Shown here in pieces: positions 6,841 to 12,571 of a stretch of 12,571 bases of DNA (position 1 is its first letter; each line of letters starts with the position of its first letter). Made by a program: the position numbers and the translations under genes. The notes under the pieces are model-generated. The model had not been told where the DNA came from. It saw only the letters and a list, made by a program, of their open reading frames with translations, and did no database searches. The stretch spans positions 1-12,571 of the forward strand of contig JAQSXD010000057.1 in NCBI GenBank assembly GCA_029266295.1. The letters run 5' to 3'. This DNA comes from Bacillota bacterium (GTDB lineage: Bacteria; Bacillota; Clostridia; Peptostreptococcales; Anaerovoracaceae).

Positions 6841-8652
6841 CTATTGAATTCCTTTATTTGCATCGACAAAGCGTTTGATTTTCTTTCCTGTGGTCTTTTC
6901 GAACTCTTCTTTACGGATATCGATCTTTTTGATCCGCATGAAGAATGGAAGCTGGGTATTCAACACATCAATCTCTTTCCAAATCAATGCAGCTACATCC
7001 TCGTCGCTGTAGTTTTCACCCAGAGCTTCTTTGACCTCATCGTAATCAGCCCTGATGGTGGCGAAGATCAAAGTTTCTCCTGTCTCAACGCTGTTCTTTC
7101 CCCATACCAGGCATTCCTGTACATATGGGATCTTGCCCAGATGGTTTTCAAGTTCTTCCGGATAAACGTTCTTACCGTTCTTTGTTATAATTACGTTCTT
7201 AATCCGGCCCGTGATGTGAACAAAGTTGTCGTTGTCAAGATAGCCCAGATCTCCCGTATGGAACCAACCATCTCTGAGTACATCTGCTGTGGCTTCCGGA
7301 TTGTTGTAATAACCCAGCATGATGTTGCCGCCTCCGGCACAGATCTCTCCGATGCCAGTTTCCGGGTCTGGTTCATGAATTTTCAGGCGGAAGCCGGGAG
7401 GTGCATACCCTGCCGCCTCGTTTTTGGGATACTGATCCGGATTTAACGCACAGATGGGTGCGCACTCTGTCAGGCCGTAACCCTGAAGTGCATTGACCCC
7501 GAAATCACGGATTCCCTGCAGAACATCAGGGTCGATTGCTGCTCCGCCGCAGATCAAAACCTTCATTCTGCCGCCAAAGAGTGCATGTATTTGTTTAAAG
7601 AAGATCGGCGCTAAATCGATGCCAATTTTCTTTGTCTTTTTATTGATGGCGATGACCTTCTTCAAAGTATTCGCCTTGCCTGATTTCTTTGCATTCTGCC
7701 ATATTTTTTTATACAGACTCTCGAAGATCAACGGAACCCCTAAAAAGATCGTTGGTCTTGCCTCCGAAAGATTCTTGACAATATATTTCAATCCCTCACA
7801 ATAAGCGATGGATGCGCCTCGATACAAAGGCATCAGGAAGCCGCAGGTACATTCGTACGTATGATGAATTGGAAGAACTGAGAAGAATACATCCTGGGGA
7901 GTGACCTCAAGCAGGGTCGGCGATGCCATCAGATCCTCCACTATGTTTCCGTGGGACAGCATAACGCCCTTGGCGATTCCCGTTGTACCGGAGGTGAACA
8001 GGATGATACTCATAGAATCTCTTTCGATCTGTGCATCGACAAAATTTCTGTTTCCATTGCCTAAAAGAACTTTTCCGGCTTCGGTGATTTCCCGCAGCGA
8101 GAGCCGCTGCTCGTCACTGACGGTCGTGTCCATATTGACTAGGAACTGCAGCTTTGTTTCTCCTCGCTCCTTGATTTCCTGGAAGATCTTCTCGTATTTC
8201 TGTGTGTAAATAACGCATTCTACATCTGCTTCCTTGATCAGCTGCTCAAGCTCAGAAGCCCCCAGTTCTTTGTCCAGCGGCACTACAACGCCAGTACCGC
8301 AGACAGCAGCCAGGTAGGAAATCGCCCACTCGTAACGATTGTCCCCAATGATGGAAATGCTCTTCCCCTTGAGACCCATGGAACACAAAGCTGTACCAAG
8401 TGCATCCACGTCTCGTTTCGCTTCCCTGTAGGTAATTCCGCGATAAGGGCCACCCACCTTGTCCTTTACATGAAACGCAATGTTGTCACCATATAATTCA
8501 ACGCTGGACTCGAGCATCTGTTTTAAATCTATGATCGGCCTGATATCCCGATAAAGGATATATTTGTCTTTGCTGTTCTTAATATCTTCGACCCGCTTAA
8601 CAGCATACTCCATTTCATTTTCCTTCAATGCCTTATACTGGCTGGCATCCAT
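6841..8652 (-). CDS. Long-chain acyl-CoA synthetase (AMP-forming), copy 1
   Basis: A 603-residue member of the ANL adenylate-forming superfamily, closest to the FAA1/FadD15-like long-chain fatty acid:CoA ligases. It would activate a carboxylic acid with ATP to acyl-AMP and then make acyl-CoA. Visible motifs are the ATP loop TSGTTGIAKG (220-229), GYGLTE (391-396), HTGDLGY (Asp468), TGRIKN (Arg483) and the C-terminal TTGKKIKR with the catalytic lysine at about 580. A lysine-rich insertion at about 315-345 is usual for this branch. There is no signal peptide or membrane segment, so it is cytosolic or peripheral to the membrane. The ATG start has AAGGAGG upstream with 8-base spacing. It is clearly a paralogue of the gene upstream over its whole length. 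Chain-length preference cannot be read from the sequence. Confidence 0.9.
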   Translation of the reverse strand: MDASQYKALKENEMEYAVKRVEDIKNSKDKYILYRDIRPIIDLKQMLESSVELYGDNIAFHVKDKVGGPYRGITYREAKRDVDALGTALCSMGLKGKSISIIGDNRYEWAISYLAAVCGTGVVVPLDKELGASELEQLIKEADVECVIYTQKYEKIFQEIKERGETKLQFLVNMDTTVSDEQRLSLREITEAGKVLLGNGNRNFVDAQIERDSMSIILFTSGTTGIAKGVMLSHGNIVEDLMASPTLLEVTPQDVFFSVLPIHHTYECTCGFLMPLYRGASIAYCEGLKYIVKNLSEARPTIFLGVPLIFESLYKKIWQNAKKSGKANTLKKVIAINKKTKKIGIDLAPIFFKQIHALFGGRMKVLICGGAAIDPDVLQGIRDFGVNALQGYGLTECAPICALNPDQYPKNEAAGYAPPGFRLKIHEPDPETGIGEICAGGGNIMLGYYNNPEATADVLRDGWFHTGDLGYLDNDNFVHITGRIKNVIITKNGKNVYPEELENHLGKIPYVQECLVWGKNSVETGETLIFATIRADYDEVKEALGENYSDEDVAALIWKEIDVLNTQLPFFMRIKKIDIRKEEFEKTTGKKIKRFVDANKGIQ

Positions 8653-8679
8653 TTTCCCATCCTCCTTATAATCAGATAG

Positions 8680-8689
8680 TACAATTTTC
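8680..8689 (-). promoter_or_regulatory. GAAAATTGTA half-site upstream of acyl-CoA synthetase copy 1
   Basis: The 10-mer GAAAATTGTA on the minus strand, 27 bases before the start codon, also forms one arm of the long dyad at 10523-10567 ahead of the other acyl-CoA synthetase. Its occurrence before both paralogues could mean a shared regulator or retained duplicated upstream DNA. It is short and AT-rich, so chance is possible. The rest of the 99-base gap shows no terminator and no clear promoter. Confidence 0.25.
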
Positions 8690-8751
8690 GATCGCTACTA
8701 CAGAAGGCAGCGAGGATTAATTCCGCGCGCACTCCATTTCATCAGCGTTTC

Positions 8752-10473
8752 CTAAACACGGTTTGCGGTATAACGCTTTATCTTCTTCGTGGTGGTTTTC
8801 TCAAATTCTTCTTCCCTTATATCAAACCGCTTTACGCGCTTGTAGAGCGGCATATGTTCGTTGATTTCATCGATCTCTTTCTTCAGCAGCCGTTTTAGCT
8901 CTGTATCGCTGGTCTTCCCGAATTTCGCTTCCACTGCTGTGTAATCGGGGAAAATTTCAGCACAGACGATGGTGTCTCCCGACTTTTCTTCATCAAGACC
9001 CCAAACGACAACTTCGCTAATAAAATCGCTCTTATTCAGATAGAATTCCACCTCTTCCGGAAAGATGTTCTTGCCGTTCTTGGTTACAATTACATTCTTC
9101 TTCCTGCCCGAAATATAAAGAAAACCATCCTTGTCAAAATAGCCGTAATCACCGGTGTGAAGCCAACCATCCACAAGAACCTTGGCGGTTTCCTCCGGAT
9201 TGTCGTAATACCCCAGCATGACAGAATCGCCCCTGCAAATGATTTCCCCAACGCCGTTCTCATCCTCTTCAATGATGCGAATTTCCGTGCCTGGCATGGG
9301 CAAACCAACGGAAGCAGGCTTATAGTACCGATCTTTATTGACCGCGATGATCGGTGAATTCTCCGTCATCCCATAACCCTGGAACATGGTAATTCCCATG
9401 GCGTTGAAATCCTCGACAACGGCGGGATCAATCGCTGCAGCTCCTGAAATGAACACCTGCATGTGTCCTCCCATGGCCTGGTGCACCGCTTTAAATAATT
9501 TTTTTGTGGATTTAATATTCAATTTGCCAAGCTGCTTGGAAAGCTGTACCGCCGCCCGCATCTTTTTGGCCTTTCCGCTATCCTCCGCCTTTTTCCATAC
9601 TTTTTTATGCATGGATTCGAAGATCAGCGGAACACCGAGCATAATGTTGGCCTGAGATTCCGCCATGTTTTTGACGATATATTTCAGTCCTTCACAGATT
9701 GCAACACAGCAGCCCTGATACATGGAAGTAAACACATGGCAGGTTAACTCATACGTATGATGCATTGGCAGAACCGAAAGTCCTGTGAAGTTTTGTGAAA
9801 CATCAACGAACTTGGACATATTGAACACATTTGATGTGATATTTTTATGAGAAAGCATCACGCCTTTTGCCATTCCTGTTGTTCCGGATGTAAAAAGCAG
9901 GGAACACATTGCCTCTCTGTCGATTTCTGCATCGATAAAATTGCGCTGCTCCTCCATGAGCAATCTTCGTCCTGCTCGTTGAAGCTTTTTCATGGAAAGC
10001 TTGTGATCCATATGATCTGTTGCGTCCATGCTGATGCTGTATTCAATGCTCTCAATCCCCTGAATTGCCTCTTCTACAACCGCTCCCACCTTGCTGGAAT
10101 AGATGATCGCACTGGTGCCGGATCTTGCAAGCAGGTTATGCACTTCCTGGGCAGGCAGCTCACGATCCAACGGTACAACAACACCAACTCCGTTTACCAC
10201 TGCCAGATAGGAGACAACCCACTCATAACGATTCTCCCCGATTACTGCTATATTTTTCCCTCCCAGGCCCAAATCCAATAGCGCCGTACCGAATTCATCG
10301 ATGTCCGTCTTGAACTTGCTGAATTTGATAGGAGTGTAGCTTCCTCCCGGTGCATTCTTCACCAGAAACGCATTCTTATCAGCAAACAGCTCAGCACTGC
10401 TATTGATCATATCCTTTAAATCCCTTATGGGTCTGCGGGTATATTCTTCGTCTCTATACTTGGAGCTGTTCAT
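8752..10473 (-). CDS. Long-chain acyl-CoA synthetase (AMP-forming), copy 2
   Basis: A 573-residue adenylate-forming ligase of the same family as its downstream neighbour. Motifs are TSGTTGMAKG (195-204), GYGMTEN (366-372), HTGDYGY (Asp442), SGRKKN (Arg457) and the C-terminal TTTKKIKR with the expected catalytic lysine at about 563; the Gly usually preceding that lysine is replaced by Thr. It lacks about 25 N-terminal residues present in copy 1. The ATG at 10471-10473 has AGGAGGAG upstream at normal spacing; an overlapping ATG four bases upstream is out of frame. Tandem duplication followed by divergence is the simplest origin of the pair, and different acyl substrates are likely but not visible. 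It lies 131 bases after homoserine dehydrogenase with a possible promoter in that gap, and 99 bases before copy 1. Confidence 0.9.
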   Translation of the reverse strand: MNSSKYRDEEYTRRPIRDLKDMINSSAELFADKNAFLVKNAPGGSYTPIKFSKFKTDIDEFGTALLDLGLGGKNIAVIGENRYEWVVSYLAVVNGVGVVVPLDRELPAQEVHNLLARSGTSAIIYSSKVGAVVEEAIQGIESIEYSISMDATDHMDHKLSMKKLQRAGRRLLMEEQRNFIDAEIDREAMCSLLFTSGTTGMAKGVMLSHKNITSNVFNMSKFVDVSQNFTGLSVLPMHHTYELTCHVFTSMYQGCCVAICEGLKYIVKNMAESQANIMLGVPLIFESMHKKVWKKAEDSGKAKKMRAAVQLSKQLGKLNIKSTKKLFKAVHQAMGGHMQVFISGAAAIDPAVVEDFNAMGITMFQGYGMTENSPIIAVNKDRYYKPASVGLPMPGTEIRIIEEDENGVGEIICRGDSVMLGYYDNPEETAKVLVDGWLHTGDYGYFDKDGFLYISGRKKNVIVTKNGKNIFPEEVEFYLNKSDFISEVVVWGLDEEKSGDTIVCAEIFPDYTAVEAKFGKTSDTELKRLLKKEIDEINEHMPLYKRVKRFDIREEEFEKTTTKKIKRYTANRV

Positions 10474-10522
10474 TCATTTCTCCTCCTGTTTCAATCGACC
10501 GTTTTAACACCAATCGACGTTG

Positions 10523-10567
10523 ATACAATTTTCCATAAAATCTATATTTTACAATGGAAAACAGTAT
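10523..10567 (-). promoter_or_regulatory. Long interrupted dyad upstream of acyl-CoA synthetase copy 2
   Basis: Two 14-base arms, ATACAATTTTCCAT (10523-10536) and ATGGAAAACAGTAT (10554-10567), are complementary at 12 of 14 positions and separated by 17 bases. The dyad lies downstream of a weak candidate promoter, so it could be an operator or a hairpin in the 5' leader. It lacks a T tract, so it is not a normal terminator for homoserine dehydrogenase. I cannot match it to a known regulator box. Confidence 0.45.
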
Positions 10568-10572
10568 AGATT

Positions 10573-10602
10573 ATTCTATCATAGATATCGTTTGGTAAGC
10601 AA
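10573..10602 (-). promoter_or_regulatory. Candidate internal promoter for the acyl-CoA synthetase genes
   Basis: On the minus strand, TTGCTT (10597-10602) and TAGAAT (10573-10578) are 18 bases apart. The -10 has five of six consensus bases and the -35 three of six, so the promoter would be weak or activator-dependent. Expected start of transcription is near 10565, at the edge of the long dyad. Confidence 0.35.
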
Positions 10603-10606
10603 CACC

Positions 10607-11644
10607 TTATGCGATTACCCGAATCAGGTCACTTAGAACACCATATGCGGTCTGTAGAATTTCAGGATCGTGCTCCACAACGGAAACCGGCCCCATAAGG
10701 TCTGTGGTGATGGTGACTACGGATGAGGTTCCTGATATGGATGCGAAAAGTTCCTTCTTATCGATCTCCTCCGGCCCAACGCTTCCAACTACCGCTCCGT
10801 TCTGAATCATGCCCCGGCAAAGAAGTTTGATTACCTTACCATTGGAATCAGCCTCCCGGAGCTGCTTGGTGGTGATTCCTTCTATTCCTTTCCTCTGAAT
10901 CAAGTCAGGTGTGATATCAGCGTCCATTAAAACATTCAGCAGTGCGGCGGTTTTTGCTGCTGCGTCCCAGCCTTCCACATCCAAAGAAGGATCCGCTTCT
11001 ACAAAGCCTCGCTCCTTCCCTTCTGCAATCACTTCATCATAGGTTCTGCCTTTTGTTAGTTCCTCAAGTATGAAATTCGTCGTGGAATTCAAAATTCCTT
11101 TCACTGCGGTTACCCGACAAAGTTTCAAGGTATCCTCTACAAGATTGAATACCGGTGTGCCATCCATCACGGTAGTCTCATAGCAAAATTTCACTCCCTG
11201 AGATTCCGCCAGTCTTCTCAATCGCTTAAAATCCCATGCAATCGGGCCTTTATTGGCGGTAATCACATGTTTCTTCCTGTGAAATGCGGCTTCTATATGG
11301 TCGATTGCGGGCTGACCGGAAAAAATCGCAAGCGGAGTCAGCTCAATCAGAATATCGTAAACTGCTTTCTCTGCAATTTCCAGCGAGGTGAACGTAGACG
11401 CATCAGGATTCTCAGCCGCAAAATGACCTCGCTCCTGAATTTCGTTTAATGCTCTCGTAAGATCCAGTCCATTTTCGTTTATAAGGCAGCCACGGCTTCC
11501 TGTTGCGATGGCAGTCACAAGGACACTGCATCGGTAGTTTTTCCTGATTTCTTCCAATTTATCCCACAGCAGCGCTGCAAATGCCTTGCCCGCGTTTCCA
11601 AAACCAAGAAGCGCGATTTTAAATTCTCTTCCATCTTCTTTCAC
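10607..11644 (-). CDS. hom: Homoserine dehydrogenase
   Basis: A 345-residue NAD(P)-dependent oxidoreductase that converts L-aspartate 4-semialdehyde to L-homoserine in the threonine/methionine branch. The Rossmann motif GFGNAG is at 14-19. The conserved ANKGPIA segment holds the catalytic lysine (Lys122). The signature EADPSLDVEGWDAAAK places Glu216, Asp227 and Lys231 at the same spacing as Glu208, Asp219 and Lys223 of yeast homoserine dehydrogenase. The protein is short because it lacks the C-terminal ACT domain that gives threonine feedback in many bacterial forms, so it is probably not threonine-inhibited by that route. The start is GTG (11642-11644) with a purine-rich AAGGGA upstream. No other threonine or methionine genes are next to it. 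It is first in a minus-strand string with two acyl-CoA synthetases and a racemase. Confidence 0.88.
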   Translation of the reverse strand: MKEDGREFKIALLGFGNAGKAFAALLWDKLEEIRKNYRCSVLVTAIATGSRGCLINENGLDLTRALNEIQERGHFAAENPDASTFTSLEIAEKAVYDILIELTPLAIFSGQPAIDHIEAAFHRKKHVITANKGPIAWDFKRLRRLAESQGVKFCYETTVMDGTPVFNLVEDTLKLCRVTAVKGILNSTTNFILEELTKGRTYDEVIAEGKERGFVEADPSLDVEGWDAAAKTAALLNVLMDADITPDLIQRKGIEGITTKQLREADSNGKVIKLLCRGMIQNGAVVGSVGPEEIDKKELFASISGTSSVVTITTDLMGPVSVVEHDPEILQTAYGVLSDLIRVIA

Positions 11645-11887
11645 TGAGATATCCCTTCCCTTTCCGGTATATTTCTAATTCATTATACGGTGCCTACCCA
11701 GAGCTGGCAAGAAAATCGTGAGCGCCATTCAGTCCGATGCAAGTCGGAAATAAGTCCTATGTAAGCCGAAAGAAGAAAGGAATATGACTGAATTTGAAAC
11801 GTATGATAGATAGCAGATAGATTCCATTCCTAATTTTGACAAGGGATTCAAGGACTGCATCAGGCTTGCTCCCAAATGGTGAAGTAT
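11645..11887. other. Divergent intergenic region
   Basis: About 240 bases separate hom (leftward) from the partial gene (rightward). The left end holds the hom promoter. For the rightward gene I find no convincing promoter: TTGACA at 11836-11841 has no good -10 at 16-18 bases, and TATGAT at 11802-11807 has no good -35. A GATAGAT direct repeat occurs near 11805-11821. Short protein-like fragments in other frames suggest the 5' side of the rightward gene may once have been longer, but this is weak. Confidence 0.5.
11682..11710 (-). promoter_or_regulatory. Sigma-A-type promoter of hom
   Basis: On the minus strand, TTGCCA (11705-11710, five of six consensus) and TATAAT (11682-11687, perfect) are separated by the optimal 17 bases. 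Transcription would start near 11675, leaving a leader of about 30 bases before the GTG start. Confidence 0.8.
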
Positions 11888-12571
11888 ATGATAGAAAAAT
11901 ACAGTTTTAATCCCCAATGCATTACATACAGCCAGATGAATATGATCTTTATTGCGAGGATCTATTACAGGAGACTGACTACCTGGACAAGAGCTTATCT
12001 GCTGAGCCGTTATTTCAACATAGGGACCGCAGAAGAGCTTTTTAACCGTTTATATTTTGAATCTTTGGAAATCGGAAAAATGATGCAGATCATTTTCGGG
12101 CGTCGTTCCTCTGAGGAGTATAGCCAGTTATTAGGCCAGTTTGCAATACTTCTCCGTGAATTAATCACTGCCCAGCTTGCTGGTGATATGGATGAAGTCA
12201 ATCAAAATCTAGAACTGATCTACAAGAATATTCAGGACCGCGCAAGCTATCTTCAAGCTATGAATCCGTATTGGAGCCAATCAGAATACGAAAGACTCTT
12301 CGACATCTATACGCAGTATATCCTTGCAGAAGCAAACGCACTGTCTATGGGTGATTATACCAGAGATATTCAAATCTATGATCAATTGAACGCACATACA
12401 AATCGAATGGGGGATGTCTTCGCAGAGGGTGTTTATGATTATATCACCTCTGGAGTTGGAGGTTCTCCTCCTCCGGGTACAGAAGGAGTACAATGCATTA
12501 ACTTTGATCAGATGAATGCAATCTACGGAATTCGGATGTTCTGGTTTGAGTTAGTAATCTGGATCAGAAAT
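11888..12571 (+). CDS. Conserved helical protein of unknown function, tandem-repeat type (3' end outside window)
   Basis: The plus-strand frame stays open to the last base, giving at least 228 residues. The first unit is amphipathic and helical: WTRAYL near 33-38, GTAEELFNRLYFE around 46, NPYWS at 126-130, a GDYTRDIQIYDQ stretch and MGDVFAEGV at 174-182. This pattern recalls a Bacillus/Clostridium family of unknown function whose members are sometimes labelled 'acetylglutamate kinase' without visible kinase motifs. After a GSPPPG linker a second unit starts: QCINFDQMN (from residue 202) repeats QCITYSQMN (from residue 10), exactly 576 bases later. That match requires the frame to begin before 11915, so the ATG at 11936 is too late. 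ATG at 11888 is preferred because GGTGA lies five bases upstream; ATG at 11876 is an alternative. No signal peptide is seen, and the length of the full protein is unknown. Confidence 0.6.
   Translation, partial: MIEKYSFNPQCITYSQMNMIFIARIYYRRLTTWTRAYLLSRYFNIGTAEELFNRLYFESLEIGKMMQIIFGRRSSEEYSQLLGQFAILLRELITAQLAGDMDEVNQNLELIYKNIQDRASYLQAMNPYWSQSEYERLFDIYTQYILAEANALSMGDYTRDIQIYDQLNAHTNRMGDVFAEGVYDYITSGVGGSPPPGTEGVQCINFDQMNAIYGIRMFWFELVIWIRN

Noticed and set aside
6823..7446. A 207-codon plus-strand open frame antisense to acyl-CoA synthetase copy 1
   Set aside because: It is a shadow of a well-supported gene, without a ribosome binding site or recognisable protein features.
10527..10541. CodY-like box AATTTTC-type sequence before acyl-CoA synthetase copy 2
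   Set aside because: Several mismatches to the CodY consensus in an AT-rich stretch; the longer dyad explains the sequence better.
11836..11864. Promoter for the plus-strand gene based on TTGACA at 11836-11841
   Set aside because: No acceptable -10 hexamer occurs 16-18 bases downstream.
11784..11880. Short plus-strand fragments (MTEFETYDR, then a stop, then a frame containing IPNFDKGFKDCIRL) as the true, broken 5' end of the partial gene
   Set aside because: They are in another frame, interrupted by stops, and no homology could be shown by eye; mentioned only as a possible decayed extension.
11729..11917. Minus-strand 62-residue open frame between hom and the partial gene
   Set aside because: It overlaps the start of the better supported plus-strand gene, has no good ribosome binding site and resembles no protein I know.

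Overview
The window looks like chromosomal DNA from an anaerobic, Gram-positive clostridial bacterium (Firmicutes). The clues are strong AGGAGG-type ribosome binding sites, several GTG starts, S-layer homology (SLH) domains, Shr-type hemoglobin-interacting-domain-like repeats, and a PLP racemase that resembles the ornithine racemase of amino-acid-fermenting clostridia. Genus cannot be decided from the sequence alone. Six complete genes lie on the minus strand, and one plus-strand gene is cut by the right edge.

Left part (about 1-5500, minus strand): a two-gene surface-protein operon. The first gene encodes a secreted protein with three SLH domains, a beta-helix-like middle, a Gly/Pro/Glu linker and a small C-terminal domain. 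Fifteen bases later comes a 1185-residue secreted protein made almost wholly of tandem HID/DUF1533-like beta modules that alternate between a Trp-containing and a Tyr-containing type. The SLH protein probably attaches to the cell-wall polymer. The large protein has no wall anchor of its own, so a partnership is likely but unproven. The operon ends in a strong hairpin terminator. Its promoter region is elaborate: a near-consensus sigma-A-type promoter with a G7 run in its spacer, two GTTAG-N6-CTAAC palindromes (one on the -10, one just before the ribosome binding site), and a terminator-like leader hairpin between them.

Middle part (about 5580-11710, minus strand): a probable metabolic gene string in the order homoserine dehydrogenase, acyl-CoA synthetase, a second paralogous acyl-CoA synthetase, and an alanine/ornithine-racemase-family PLP enzyme. 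It has an excellent promoter before homoserine dehydrogenase and a hairpin terminator after the racemase. Gaps of 131 and 99 bases allow internal promoters. The first gap holds a long interrupted dyad, and one of its half-sites recurs in the second gap.

Right part (about 11645-12571): a divergent intergenic region, then the start of a plus-strand gene that runs off the end. It encodes a mostly helical protein of a conserved Firmicutes family of unknown function, and a second copy of its unit begins just before the edge.

No RNA genes, CRISPR arrays, insertion sequences or phage genes were seen. The most unusual parts are the surface-protein operon and its control region.
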